A stretch of 64,000 bases of DNA from Orbilia blumenaviensis (Eukaryota > Ascomycota > Orbiliomycetes > Orbiliales > Orbiliaceae). The stretch's first letter is position 1. Each line of letters begins with the position of its first letter. Below, piece by piece: positions 36,720 through 46,986 of the stretch. The DNA lies in assembly GCA_036872755.1 (NCBI GenBank), contig JAVHNS010000002.1, forward strand, positions 2,914,001-2,978,000, read 5' to 3'. The position numbers and the translations under genes are program-made. The notes under the pieces were generated by a model. The model saw only the letters and a program-made list of their open reading frames with translations, had not been told where the DNA came from and made no database searches.

Positions 36720-38583
36720 CTTAACAATTGGATTTTATCGCAAATATTCAAACGAGTGTGTTCTCCTGGAAGTCTCTTGGAGGAAATTTGACGGGCAGTC
36801 GAATATCGAAAAGAATGAATTTGAATTGAAACGTATATGCATAAATGTCAAATCGATCTTTCCCGCCTTGGACTTCACATCTATATATACCTTATCAATA
36901 GTATACCGGGCTGATATCGACAGCAAATTTTTGTGCATGAACTTCAGCAGCCAGTCTTTATTTTCCCGCGAACAAACTCCCCTCTCGTCTCCAACATCTC
37001 AAATCCGGTTTCTTAGTATGCAAGCCCACATCTTCTAGTACTCTCCAAGAGCCTCGCAGGCGCAAGCGAGGTGGGGTTAGACGAGCGCCTTGCTCCCCAT
37101 CTAGGCTTCGGATTAACCTATACCGCTACGATCGACCCGAATTCACCTTCTTTCGGTTGGTCTCTACTGAGGCGTAACGGAGTCTTTTGCGAATGGCTTG
37201 TTTCTACGCTGGAAAATAGCGCTCTCAACCATGCCATTGCGTAAACTTGATGTTAAGCTTTCAGCTAGTTAATAAGTACAAAGATGGCCACCCGGACTTC
37301 TGGCTATAGTGGATGTTCGAATTCGAATTCGACTTCCATCAAATATTAATAGATCTGACCTTAACCCCCGTTTACCGACAAAAAGTACTTGGTATTGGTA
37401 CCGGTACACCAGCATTTATTACAATTTTTCGGTATGCTTCTGCCGACGGCAAACCCTACCGACTGGGACACTTTAACTTTATTGCTATAGAATTAATTAA
37501 AAACGCCACACAGTAATGAGATGAAATTCCGGGCTCCGGATTACTCCCACTATTCAGTATTTCCTACAGAAAATAATTACTAAAAGCACTTGTGAGCCAA
37601 ATGCCAAGCCTGCATGGGCTGGGAAGTCTGCATAATCACACTTCGTCCCAAGAACACTTAGACAGGGAATCACAACTTTGTTCATACAAACCCCACATTC
37701 GATGCATTCGTCGGATTGAATTTTTGAGTTAGACAACGTCTGGCCACAGATACAATCCGGATCAGCTGAATCTTCCTGCAGGGTGTGGGATTACGCCACG
37801 CATCTTCTAAATTTATGCTCACGCCATTGGGGGCACATGCGTGCATCGATTTACATTCGGATGCTGCCGTACTAGTCTACCCTCGGGAGCAGTTATCCGG
37901 TGAGCTCCTGAACTAGCCGTTCGTCTTAAGTTCCAAGCTACGTCCAGGATCTTGGTATTCCGTAGATCTGAAGCTTCAAGCCTGTCAAACTATCAAGAAA
38001 CAAGTGCTGATTCACCCTATACCTTAGGGAAATATGGATATCTCAAATACCCCACTACCTGCCACATGAGGAGGTGGATCAATTGCACCACTTCTATATA
38101 TTACCTACGCCCTTGGGGGGACTGGCGCCTTCTTCCTCCCGTCTTCACGTCGACGTACTACCCCTGCTGTGAAGCTCATGTTGGCGTACGGGAATAGGTA
38201 TGGTACGACCAATCCCTGAAGTCGTTCCGATCGAACATATGCAACGTTACGAATCCGAAGCAACTTCACTTCCAATCAAGTATTGACGGAATAAAACCAA
38301 GTCTCATGCCAAGGATGTGAAAGCAAGCAAGCTGAAAAGGAGTTCTATAGTCGAGAATGGGGGGCCTTTCCTATGCATATCGATATCAACTTTGGTTGAA
38401 TACCCCGCTCGTAGTATGAAGCTCGGCATTATAAAAGGGGTGGATTGAGGAGCTGTTGTTGACTGCTTGGAAGACTCTTAACCTTATCCTCACCGCTTCA
38501 TCTTCAACTACCATTCTCTCAATAAACCACTTTTCATAAACCACCTTTATAATCATCAAGCTCTGGTAGCAAACATAGTAACC
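36720..38583. other. Divergent intergenic region of the secreted-peptide and lectin genes
   Basis: The two genes are transcribed away from each other, so this holds both promoters. Open frames here have no domains. No RNA gene seen. Confidence 0.55.
38430..38437 (+). promoter_or_regulatory. TATA box of the lectin gene
   Basis: TATAAAAG lies 154 bp upstream of the ATG at 38584. It is followed by a CT/CA-rich leader, which suits a highly expressed gene with a defined start site. Confidence 0.55.
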
Positions 38584-39208
38584 ATGCCTGAATCCGGAAA
38601 CACCTACAAGATCATCAATCTCAAGAACGGCACCGCCCTTGACCTTTCGGGCAGTGATACTGTCTCCATCACTGGATGGGACTCCCACGATGGTGACAAC
38701 CAAAAGGTATGTTCTCTCTGCGTAATAACCCCAAGCCTCTTCCCACCCCGTTTCGTCCAAAGTTTAGTAGCTAACACTGGACCAGTGGGTCCTCAATGAG
38801 GTCGAACCCGGCCAGTGGACAATCCAAAACGTAGCCTTCGGTAAATTCCTCGCAGCAGATGGAGAAGGCGAGGGTGCCAACATCGTTGGTGCTGAGGATC
38901 CCTTCAACTGGGATGTCCGCAATGAGGGCGACGACTGGCGGTACGAGATCTGCCCCTTCCAAACACATATCATTCTGTTTCTAATTCAATTCGGCCAACT
39001 ATAGCATCTTTGTTCCACACGCTCCCTTCAACGTTGATTTGGACAGCCAAGGTGAAGATGAAATTCCAGCCGGAGCCAGAGTTCAGCTCTGGAGCCAGTG
39101 GGCTGGTGACAACCAGGTCTGGAAGTTCGAAGACGGTATGAATAAACACACAGTCCGTAATTATATTTTACAACTATAGCTAACTTATTTTCAACGTCTC
39201 TAGCTTAA
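38584..39208 (+). CDS. Ricin-B-type beta-trefoil lectin, cytosolic
   Basis: Four exons (38584-38706, 38786-38940, 39005-39135, 39204-39208) give 137 aa, the length of one beta-trefoil. The three repeats carry QxW-like ends: GDNQKW (split across intron 1), a degenerate EGDDW, and GDNQVW near the C-terminus, with TYKIINLKNGTALDLSGSD and FGKFLAADGEGEGANIV typical of ricin-B/CBM13 folds. There is no signal peptide. The last coding exon has only five bases, giving the final Ala and the stop. Stand-alone fungal lectins of this type bind glycans and often act in defence against grazers; sugar specificity and role here are inference. Confidence 0.85.
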
Positions 39209-42200
39209 ATCATCAAAAGTCTTCTAAATTAAACTACAAACCTGCTGTTCACAAACCTCCTCCATTGTCTGAACCTTAGGAATTATACAACAGCTTAAAC
39301 TCTCTCGTGCTTACATGCACCCTATACTTGGAGGGTTGTTTCTTTATCTCGTTTCTTCCATGTACTAGTGGCTAGTACTTTCCCATATCTCAATACAATC
39401 GGTTTAGGGATCTTTGATATTAAAAGGCATGATATGCATATGCAAATGCTTCAGCTGCTAGTTCATTAATTGTGTAAAAGTATTACGTATTATGTGAATT
39501 GAGGTGTAGCTCCCCATAGACGGCAAAAGGCCCGAGCCTTGGTTTCAGCCTTTGAATCCAACATCCAACAATAAACTTTATCTAGCTACCTAATTAAAAC
39601 GGCAACATGATGTGCAACTCAGTCATGGGATGTAGGAGTCGATCCGATTGGTCAAAAAAAGCAAATTATCAAGGAGCCGTGCAGTGATGACGACGACTCC
39701 CAGGATCTTTGGGTCGGATCTCGGAATTCGGAATCTGGGACACTGAGGAGCTACATTTTGTTTGGTCAAATGAATATAAAGCTATAAAGTTTGTAAGACT
39801 AAATTTTAGTGTAACCACCTCTTCAGCTGAATTCAGAAGGATAAGACCAAATTGTATACTGTTATAATTAGTCAAAATGTGACAGAGAGAAACCGAGGCC
39901 AAAATGCAAATCGTCAAAAAATAAACCTCATAATTAAAGTTAGATCACAAACGAACGTTTGGGATAAGTTTTCATCTCAAGAGCTCAATTGAGCCTTGAG
40001 ATCTTATTAGTGAGGATTTCCAATGACATGCTTGTCATAACCTGTTGCATCAGAGCCCAGAAACTTGGTCTTGTCTAACCAAGACTACCCCGCAGTTTAA
40101 GCTGCCCTGAACCCCTCATCACGTCAGGCTATTTAATCAGCCTTACACTTAGCCTTATTAACAGCGGTAGCTGTGGGGGCTCGCAGCGCAGTGGCCCTTC
40201 ACTGGCCGAATTGTCTCAAGAGTTCCGTTGGTTTGTGAAGATCCTGTCATGAGACGTGGAGCCGGAATGGAGTACTTGGCTGGCCAAATGTTTTCATGGC
40301 ATTCTTGGGTAGTAGTGGGGGTGGCACAGCTGTAAGTGTGGTTAGTTGATGACTGGTCAGTTTGTTCTGTGTCTGCAAGTCGGGTAGCATGCAGATACGA
40401 CGCTGCTCCCGGAGAGTTACATGGTTCGGCATCAATTGCTAATCAGCCACATTACGAGCGCCTAGTCTGCGTACCGGGAGGAAACCTACCCCGGTATGAC
40501 CAGGTATGCGTCCTAAGCTACGTACTTGGCCAATTTGCATATTTTAGATATCCTAGCACGATGAATTCATGAACAGAAAGGGAAGGTAACTGCTAAAAAG
40601 AGGTACTACGTTTGAGTACTAGATAGTGGTGTCTTATAACTATTTGAAATCATGTGTTAGTTCAATAATTACAACCGGTTTACAAAACAAATACACAAAT
40701 ATATAATACTAATCAAGTAGTTCTATACATGTAATTGACTAATTAATTGAATTCGAAAGTCTTTAACTTCAGAGCATTTAAATAAGTAAAACACAACTTT
40801 ATCTATATCAATATATCTGAACTAGTATTGGAAATATAAGTAGCTTAAACCAAGGCCAAAGCTTACCGATCTAGATATCTTCATAACTTCTTCTTTGCAA
40901 GAAGCGTTTGAAGCATCCGCGGCCGGTAGGTTCTACAACATCAATATAATCTTCGCCACCGGTTATATCTCTTGAATTATAAAAACCATTCAACTTCTAT
41001 TCACTCCCATAGAGCTGCGTATCATGATCACGACATCAATCCAAGTCGTACTCTAAATTGATTCTTTATGTATATTTCTGTCCAGTCCACGAGACAAAAT
41101 ATTCCCACGAAAAATCATTAAATCGTACGCTTCAAATCCAAACGAATTTTCTCTACCTCTTTCTCTCGTTTTCAACAGCTCAGGAATCCTAATTTTCCAC
41201 ACCATACCGCAAAACGTAGTCCCAAGCAGCTCGACAGAAATATCTTGCTTTGCCGTAAGTGTTCCCATCATGATATCATGGATGCATCGATGCCAAGCTC
41301 GGGTGCTTAGCGAGCTGGGGTTACTCGATGCAGGCCTCTCGCAAGTGTTAGATTCCTTTCCCTATACGTTACGAGCTCACCGGACCGACCAAATACTATT
41401 TTTTATAACGCCTCTCAGTATCTGCCCTTTACTTGTACTAGTCTACTTGGGCTTCTAAAATGGATCGATTATCAATTAACATAAAACGTTTAAAACGGTA
41501 AAATGCGACAGCTGCACAGACGAACCGCGCAAACCTTCAACGTTATGGTATGCTTGCGGAACGGTGGAGCTTTCCTTTTGTAGAATCTCAACGAAGAGGG
41601 TTCCGACTTTGTACTTAAAAAAAAAAAGAAGAAGCAAGAATAAGGACAGCTGGTCCAGTGGCTACTCTAAAGGCAGCTAAAAGCTTAGAGCTTCTCGATG
41701 GTCCAACTCATGCATCCGTTGGCTCCGAATAACTGGAGACCAAGCAACACAAAACTCATGTAACACAAATCTAAAAATACCACAGGCCATTGCGTTGTCC
41801 ACGACCGAGGCTACCTCGGAAATGCTTACAAGAGGGATGCAAAGTCCCATTTTCCGAGGACAAGTAGAGTTTGTAGGCGGATAAGCATGACACGTTTTTA
41901 GAGACCTAATTGAAGCGTTGAGGCTATGTGGGGTTTCATAATCAGTGATATGTGACGCCTTTTCTTTTCTTTTTTGCATTCATGACCCTATCTAGCTCTA
42001 CTTAATGAGCTTAGGAACTCAGACCTGGATCGAGAGATTGCAAATTATGCATACATAGAGAGCTTGAGAGTTCACCTTGTCATATATAAACTTAGAAAGG
42101 GCAATGTAAAGCAACTTATATTGCGATCATTTTAGTCAATACTGAAACAACGTAAAATACAGGCAGACAGAACAAAAAACATACCAACAAAACGAAAACA

Positions 42201-42478
42201 ACAAGGCATGTTATCCTTAAGCTTAACCAAGCTAAAACGCCATATAACCTTCTAAAGCACCTCAAAGCTACTGTGTATGAGTTCCCCTAAACCTCTTACC
42301 CCACCAAACCCGCATACTACCTTAAATGTAGATTTACTCAGAATACACCGACCCGTGTTCAGTGGGAGACCTCTTAGTCTTTTGATCTGCACCAGCAATG
42401 TATCACCCGTTTGCGAATCCTAACAAGATTTAAAAGCCATCCAGGCCTCCTGATTTTTGATTGTGCAACATGTTAAGA
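39209..42478. other. 3.3-kb gene-free stretch between lectin and peptide genes
   Basis: Short frames occur on both strands (for example 41053-41271, 41677-41979) but none has a signal peptide, domain or plausible intron structure. Composition is AT-leaning. I see no gene or repeat. Confidence 0.45.
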
Positions 42479-42888
42479 TTATTTCTCCAATCCGCCTTCT
42501 GGCTCGTGTTCCGTCGGTGACCTCTTAGAGGCTGCGGGTTTCTTGTCATAATATTTGCGTGGGAAGAATCCTAATAGGCTGAAGCTAGTCTTTCCAAATC
42601 CGCCGGTTTTTGGCTTTGTATCGTGCTGAGATCGTTTATTGAGCCTGTCTTCCGGCACAACTTCTGCTATAGATCTTTTGCTAGGTGCATCTGACACACC
42701 ACCCAGTTTGAATGGAAGTTTTATTTTTATCTCCGCAACTGCATTTGGGATCGGGGTTGGAGCTGCCAGGGTAATGCTATTGGGCATCCGGTATACTGTT
42801 AGTATATATATCAGCCGATCATGAGTATTTAACGAACTCACCCCGACATAGTGGCCATTAAGACCGTAAAGACTACCGAGAAATGCAT
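42479..42888 (-). CDS. Secreted Kex2-processed peptide precursor, 114 aa
   Basis: Two exons (42888-42842 and 42776-42479), the intron using an ACTAAC branch site. The product starts with a signal peptide (MHFSVVFTVLMATMSGITLA), then APTPIPNAVAE. Three Lys-Arg sites (SKR, NKR, SKR) divide the rest into a pro-region, a 12-residue peptide SIAEVVPEDRLN, a 35-residue basic Gly/Phe/Tyr-containing peptide (starts SQHDTKPKTGGFGK, ends DKKPAAS), and a 13-residue acidic tail SPTEHEPEGGLEK. Kex2 in the late Golgi cuts after Lys-Arg, so release of these peptides is expected. Leader, intron phase and the LAAPxPxPNA motif match the neighbouring repeat precursor at 44028-45344, so the two are probably paralogues. 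No known family recognised. Confidence 0.75.
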
Positions 42889-43976
42889 CTTTAAATTCTC
42901 TTTATATATCTTTTTTATAAGATTTATGCTGGTATATCGGTACGCCAAAGAATAGATCTAACCCAGTTTCAATGGGGAACTAAGAGTCGTATATATCGAT
43001 AGGAAGGGATGCTTAAGGTTTTAAAACCGGTGGTACCGACGGAGACGAATATCAAGGTGATATGATAGGTTTTTATACCTACTAATGCCCATTCATTATT
43101 ACTCTACGGGCACTATCCCTCATGACAAAGTTGCATGCCGACATCCACTGCCTTCACCGCGTATTTCTGTTTAAACGAGGGTCAACGTTGTGGGCCTGAA
43201 AATATTTCAATGAAACCCTGCATGACAAGGCGCAAAGACTCTCCTTCTCGTCATTGTATACTCTCTTCTCGATCTTTTCATATAAAAACCGTTCGCTCGC
43301 CAAGCACTTGTCGAGCCTTTCGTTCTAGACCAACCTAGAATCTTTAGGCGAGATATTGATACACAGTGGCTAATAACTTCCTATATTATAACTAATAGAG
43401 CCGAACTTACCGACTGCGTCATCAAAGATGATGTTTTTAGCCAACATATTGGTGGTCTCTTTCCTTTAACTCCATATGTACCAATACTTTCGATATTCTC
43501 ATATGGAACATAATGGAAAAGAGATTATTCCAACAGAACGGTATTGCTTCCGTTCTTTATTTCTTTTACGGAGCTGTTCTACATTATATCCTATTTAAAT
43601 ACCGAATAAGTAGTTCAAAGAACGCTTAGGGCTTATGTTTTTATTTGTCAGAGGAAAATATTCATAACAATATCGTAATTTTGGCTTTCGCATCTTTGCC
43701 GCAATCTACACAACATGCCTGTGTACCTGTTGAAATGTCCATCATAAACTGGTATAATATACATATAACTACTGAAATACAGCTCTTAAGATTTCTGATT
43801 CACCTTTTTTCTGGCTAAAAAAAACATAAAAAAAAAATGTAAAAAAATGTTGAAGAAAGGATTTGATTGAGATTGGAAGAATTCGAGGGGCAAGATACCG
43901 AACAGGTCCGGAAACTCAACTAAACTCAGCGCTTCAAGTTGAGGCCCTTCGATTCCTGAGTGGGTTAACCTTAATC
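42889..43976. other. Intergenic between the two precursor genes
   Basis: This is the upstream region of the smaller precursor and 3' flank of the larger. A degenerate IKVNP-coding remnant lies just right of the TGA at 43977-43979, near 43953-43976. No other gene seen. Confidence 0.5.
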
Positions 43977-44027
43977 TCAGTCTGGGTTCACCTTAACTGG
44001 CCATCTGAGAGGTTGCTTAGGTGCCCT
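43977..44027 (-). pseudogene. In-frame remnant of a third WPxKVNP repeat beyond a TAG stop
   Basis: Directly after the TAG of the large precursor (44030-44028), the same frame reads RAPKQPLRWPVKVNPD and then TGA at 43979-43977. This matches the two preceding units (REVLRWPIKVNPE and PTVLKWPIKVNPQ), including the KRAP start, where TAG stands in place of the Lys codon. Confidence 0.7.
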
Positions 44028-45344
44028 CTAGATCATTCTCTTTGGATTCTTGCCCTTTTGTGGGTTGACTTTAATAGGCCACTTGAGTACTGTGGGTTTC
44101 TGTGGCTCGGGTGCTCTCTTAACCATACCCTTCCTACCCTCTGGGTTGACTTTAATAGGCCATCTCAGAACCTCACGTTGCGGATTCCTCTTCTCGAGGA
44201 TAGTATCCCGCTTCGAAGGTTGCGCAATCTTAACATAATGGCTGCCCTTCTTGTAAGTTTTGGTCCTCCACCACCGCCCCTTACCCTTTCCCTTTCCTCT
44301 TCCCTTCCAGTGCTTCTTGTATGACGATCGTTTAGAAAGATCGTGCTCCTCATCGTCAGATCTCTTAGAAAGATCATGTTCTTCGTCGTCAGATCTCTTA
44401 GAAAGGTCATGTTCTTCGTTATCGGATCTCTTAGAAAGGTCATGTTCTTCGTTATCGGATCTCTTAGAAAGGTCATGTTCTTCGTTATCGGATCTCTTAG
44501 ACAGATCATGTTCTTCGTTATCGGATCTCTTAGAAAGGTCATGTTCTTCGTTATCGGATCTCTTAGACAGATCATGCTCTTCGTCGTCGGATCTCTTAGA
44601 CAGATCATGCTCTTCGTCGTCGGATCTCTTAGAAAGATCATGTTCCTCGTCGTCGGATCTCTTAGAAAGATCGTGCTCCTCGTCATCAGATCTCTTAGAG
44701 AAGTCGTGTTCTTCGTCATCAGATCTCTTAGAGAAGTCGTGCTCTTCGTCATCAGATCTCTTAGAAAGATCGTGTTCTTCGTCGTCAGATCTCTTAGAGA
44801 AGTCATGCTCTTCGTCGTCGGATCTCTTAGAAAAGTCATGCTCTTCGTCGTCGGATCTCTTAGAAAAGTCATGCTCTTCGTCGTCGGATCTCTTAGAAAA
44901 GTCATGCTCCTCATCATCAGATCTCTTAGAAAGATCATGCTCCTCGTCATCAGACCTCTTCTCAATCTCATCGCGTTTCATAACCGGTCCCTTTCCGAAC
45001 CGGTTAGTCTCAAACATTCTATGTTTTGGATTATAGAATCGATCGCGCTTATCAACTTCGCTGGAGTCTTCATGCTCGGACCGCTTCACTTTGGTACTGT
45101 CGGGGGCTTTGACGCTGATGTGAGCCCATGGGTTGTACATGGATGGCTCTGGGGCCGGAGCTGCTGCGGCATTTGGCACTGGAGCTGGAGCAGCCAGTGC
45201 GGTGCTGTATATGCAGATATATTTGGTCAGTTCAGCTTATTCTTTGCAGCCTTCAAAGAATATTTTTAAAAAAATACCGCTGGAAAAAAGAAGCCCTTAC
45301 CTCGAGACGAAAGCAACGATAGCAAAGATTGTAGAGACGTGCAT
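44028..45344 (-). CDS. Repeat-containing Kex2-processed secreted precursor (KEP), 406 aa
   Basis: Two exons (45344-45301 and 45204-44028). Signal peptide MHVSTIFAIVAFVSSTALAA is followed by APAPVPNAAAAPAPEP. After a pro-region with KR sites come 19 copies of an 11-residue unit: KR plus SDDEEHDLS, SDDEEHDFS or SDNEEHDLS. Next, bounded by KR on both sides, is one 38-residue strongly basic peptide (starts SSYKKHWKGRGK, contains KGRWWRTKTYKKGSHYVK). Then come DTILEKR and two units with LRWPIKVNPE and LKWPIKVNPQ, each preceded by a KR or LEKR. This is the organisation of Kex2-processed repeat proteins and repeat pheromone precursors. The nonapeptides lack Tyr, so a ustiloxin-type cyclic peptide is unlikely. 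A TATAAA lies about 310 bp upstream (45651-45656). Confidence 0.85.
44334..44954 (-). repeat. 19 x 33-bp in-frame tandem repeat
   Basis: The array spans exactly 621 bp, equal to 19 units of 27 bp plus 18 KR linkers of 6 bp. Units differ mainly at D/N (position 3) and L/F (position 8), plus silent changes. Copies 13-17 in protein order all carry Asn, consistent with local duplication. Because 33 is a multiple of three, long but meaningless frames also stay open on the opposite strand and in a shifted frame. Confidence 0.95.
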
Positions 45345-46986
45345 TTTTAATGTTTCTCTTAAAAATGCAAATAAATAAATAAAAAGTAAAGAAGGTAGTT
45401 GCTTGAAGAAGCTGTATTGGAAGGGTTGTGATTCCGTCTATGGAGCTAACTATATTCACCGCTGTAGTCTTCTGTGATTTTTCTGAAAGACAAAGAAAGG
45501 AATGTAATAGAAGACTTCAATCGGCTACCAAATACCTCAAATCAATCGATCTTGATAGTCGATCAATCTTGATAGATGGACAGATAAATGGGAGGGGGAA
45601 AGGGAAAAGAAATTCAACGGACGGGGGGTTAGACGGGTACGGTTATGGTGTTTATATCCATCAAAATCCACACAATTATTTTCACTATTCATCCATCTTA
45701 CCGACCTCAATCAAAAACTTTCAGATTATTATGTAAATAGACTTAAGTCCTGCCCCGCTTCTCGTATACGAGTCATTTGCAGAATAACCCGCGCGTGTGT
45801 TTTCCATGTATGGAATAAACACTAAGGCAATTGCGCAAATGGTGTCTCCAGACTAAAAATTTCGAAAAGAGAAACAAGAAGCGGAAAGGTCGTCTGGGTT
45901 CCCGGATTCGAATATTCCCCGGTACAGCTTTCGACTTGTATCTTAATAGCCAGCTTCCAGGATAGCCTCGATAGTCCAGGTTAGAGAGTTATATGCTGGC
46001 CAGCACTTCTTGTGTTTATATACGACCGTATCCGGGATATTTCTATACAAGAGTTGGTACAGACAGGCAGCACTGACACAGTATAATCGATACTCAAGTA
46101 TCTATGACAGCCCGCTAACCCAATAAGAAACATAGATCTGTCTAAAATCACTGTAGCTTCCCTTTTCTGTGCAGCTGTGTCATTTCATACGTACTAAGCG
46201 ACTACAACCTATGCTTGGCAAACATGTGGTCAAGGTCTTGATTAGGTGGTGAATAGGATATAGCATCCAATTAGAGAATCCCGTGTACCATCTTTAATAT
46301 TGTCCCTTTTTTTTTGTCTCCTTGTTTTTAGCTTTTTGTTTTCTTCTCAGGAGGAAAATGAAAAACTCGAAAAAATACCGACATGAAGCTAGAAGTAAAA
46401 GTACAAAGGAAAGCCGCATCAGAGAGTGAGTATAAGTGGTGAACCACAGGAGAGGAGAACTGTCGACGTATGCCTCGTAAACCAGAAAAAAAATCGACCT
46501 TCGCAGCGACAATGCTGAAAGAAACCCAAAAAGAAAAGGAAATCCCGTGTGGTCGTAACATCATGAAATCAGATCAGTAGAAGGAGAAAGACAGAGAAAA
46601 GGAAAATATTTCCGTCAACCAGGAGAATAAAAAGGGAACTCGAGCTTTCCGAAACCCGTTCCCGCTAGCTCATGCCCACTAATATATAGCTAAAAAAAAA
46701 AAAAAAAAAAGTCCTAGTTAAAATCCTTCTATGGAAAATGATATATTCGTAGCAAGAAAAGGGTAAAGAAAAAAGGGGATAAAAAATGCAAATGCTCCAG
46801 CATCCTCCCAAAATGTAAATCGTACATGCATGCTTTGCAAAATATTTTTTTGGAGTGTTGAAGAGATCAAATGAGGCATGTTAAAGAAAAATCACAGGAA
46901 AGTAGAAAAACATGCATAGAAAGATTAAAATTTTCTAAAACCACCAAAGAAAATATTCAAACAACTCCTGTCGTAATACCGCAACG
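45345..46986. other. Intergenic upstream of the repeat precursor
   Basis: This holds the precursor promoter and the 3' flank of the kinase gene, with a 19-nt A run at 46692-46710. Open frames here have no domain. No gene seen. Confidence 0.5.

Noticed and set aside
44165..45269. Three further long open frames across the repeat array (one on the minus strand, two on the plus strand)
   Set aside because: A 33-bp repeat keeps every stop-free frame open. These products are LRDPITK-, LERSCSSSSD- and VGSLRK-type repeats with no signal peptide or KR logic; the precursor frame has signal peptide, intron and processing sites.
44028..45344. Ustiloxin/dikaritin-type cyclic peptide cluster
   Set aside because: The repeated core has no Tyr, and no UstYa (DUF3328), tyrosinase or methyltransferase-type partner genes are seen in the window; PRMT1 is housekeeping.
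44028..45344. Alpha-mating-pheromone precursor
   Set aside because: Overall plan is similar, but the repeats lack the Trp-containing hydrophobic core of known fungal alpha-pheromones, and the WPIKVNP units are too few and degenerate to assign.
45898..45925. GGATTCGAAT, another B-box-like string
   Set aside because: No A box or tRNA fold nearby.
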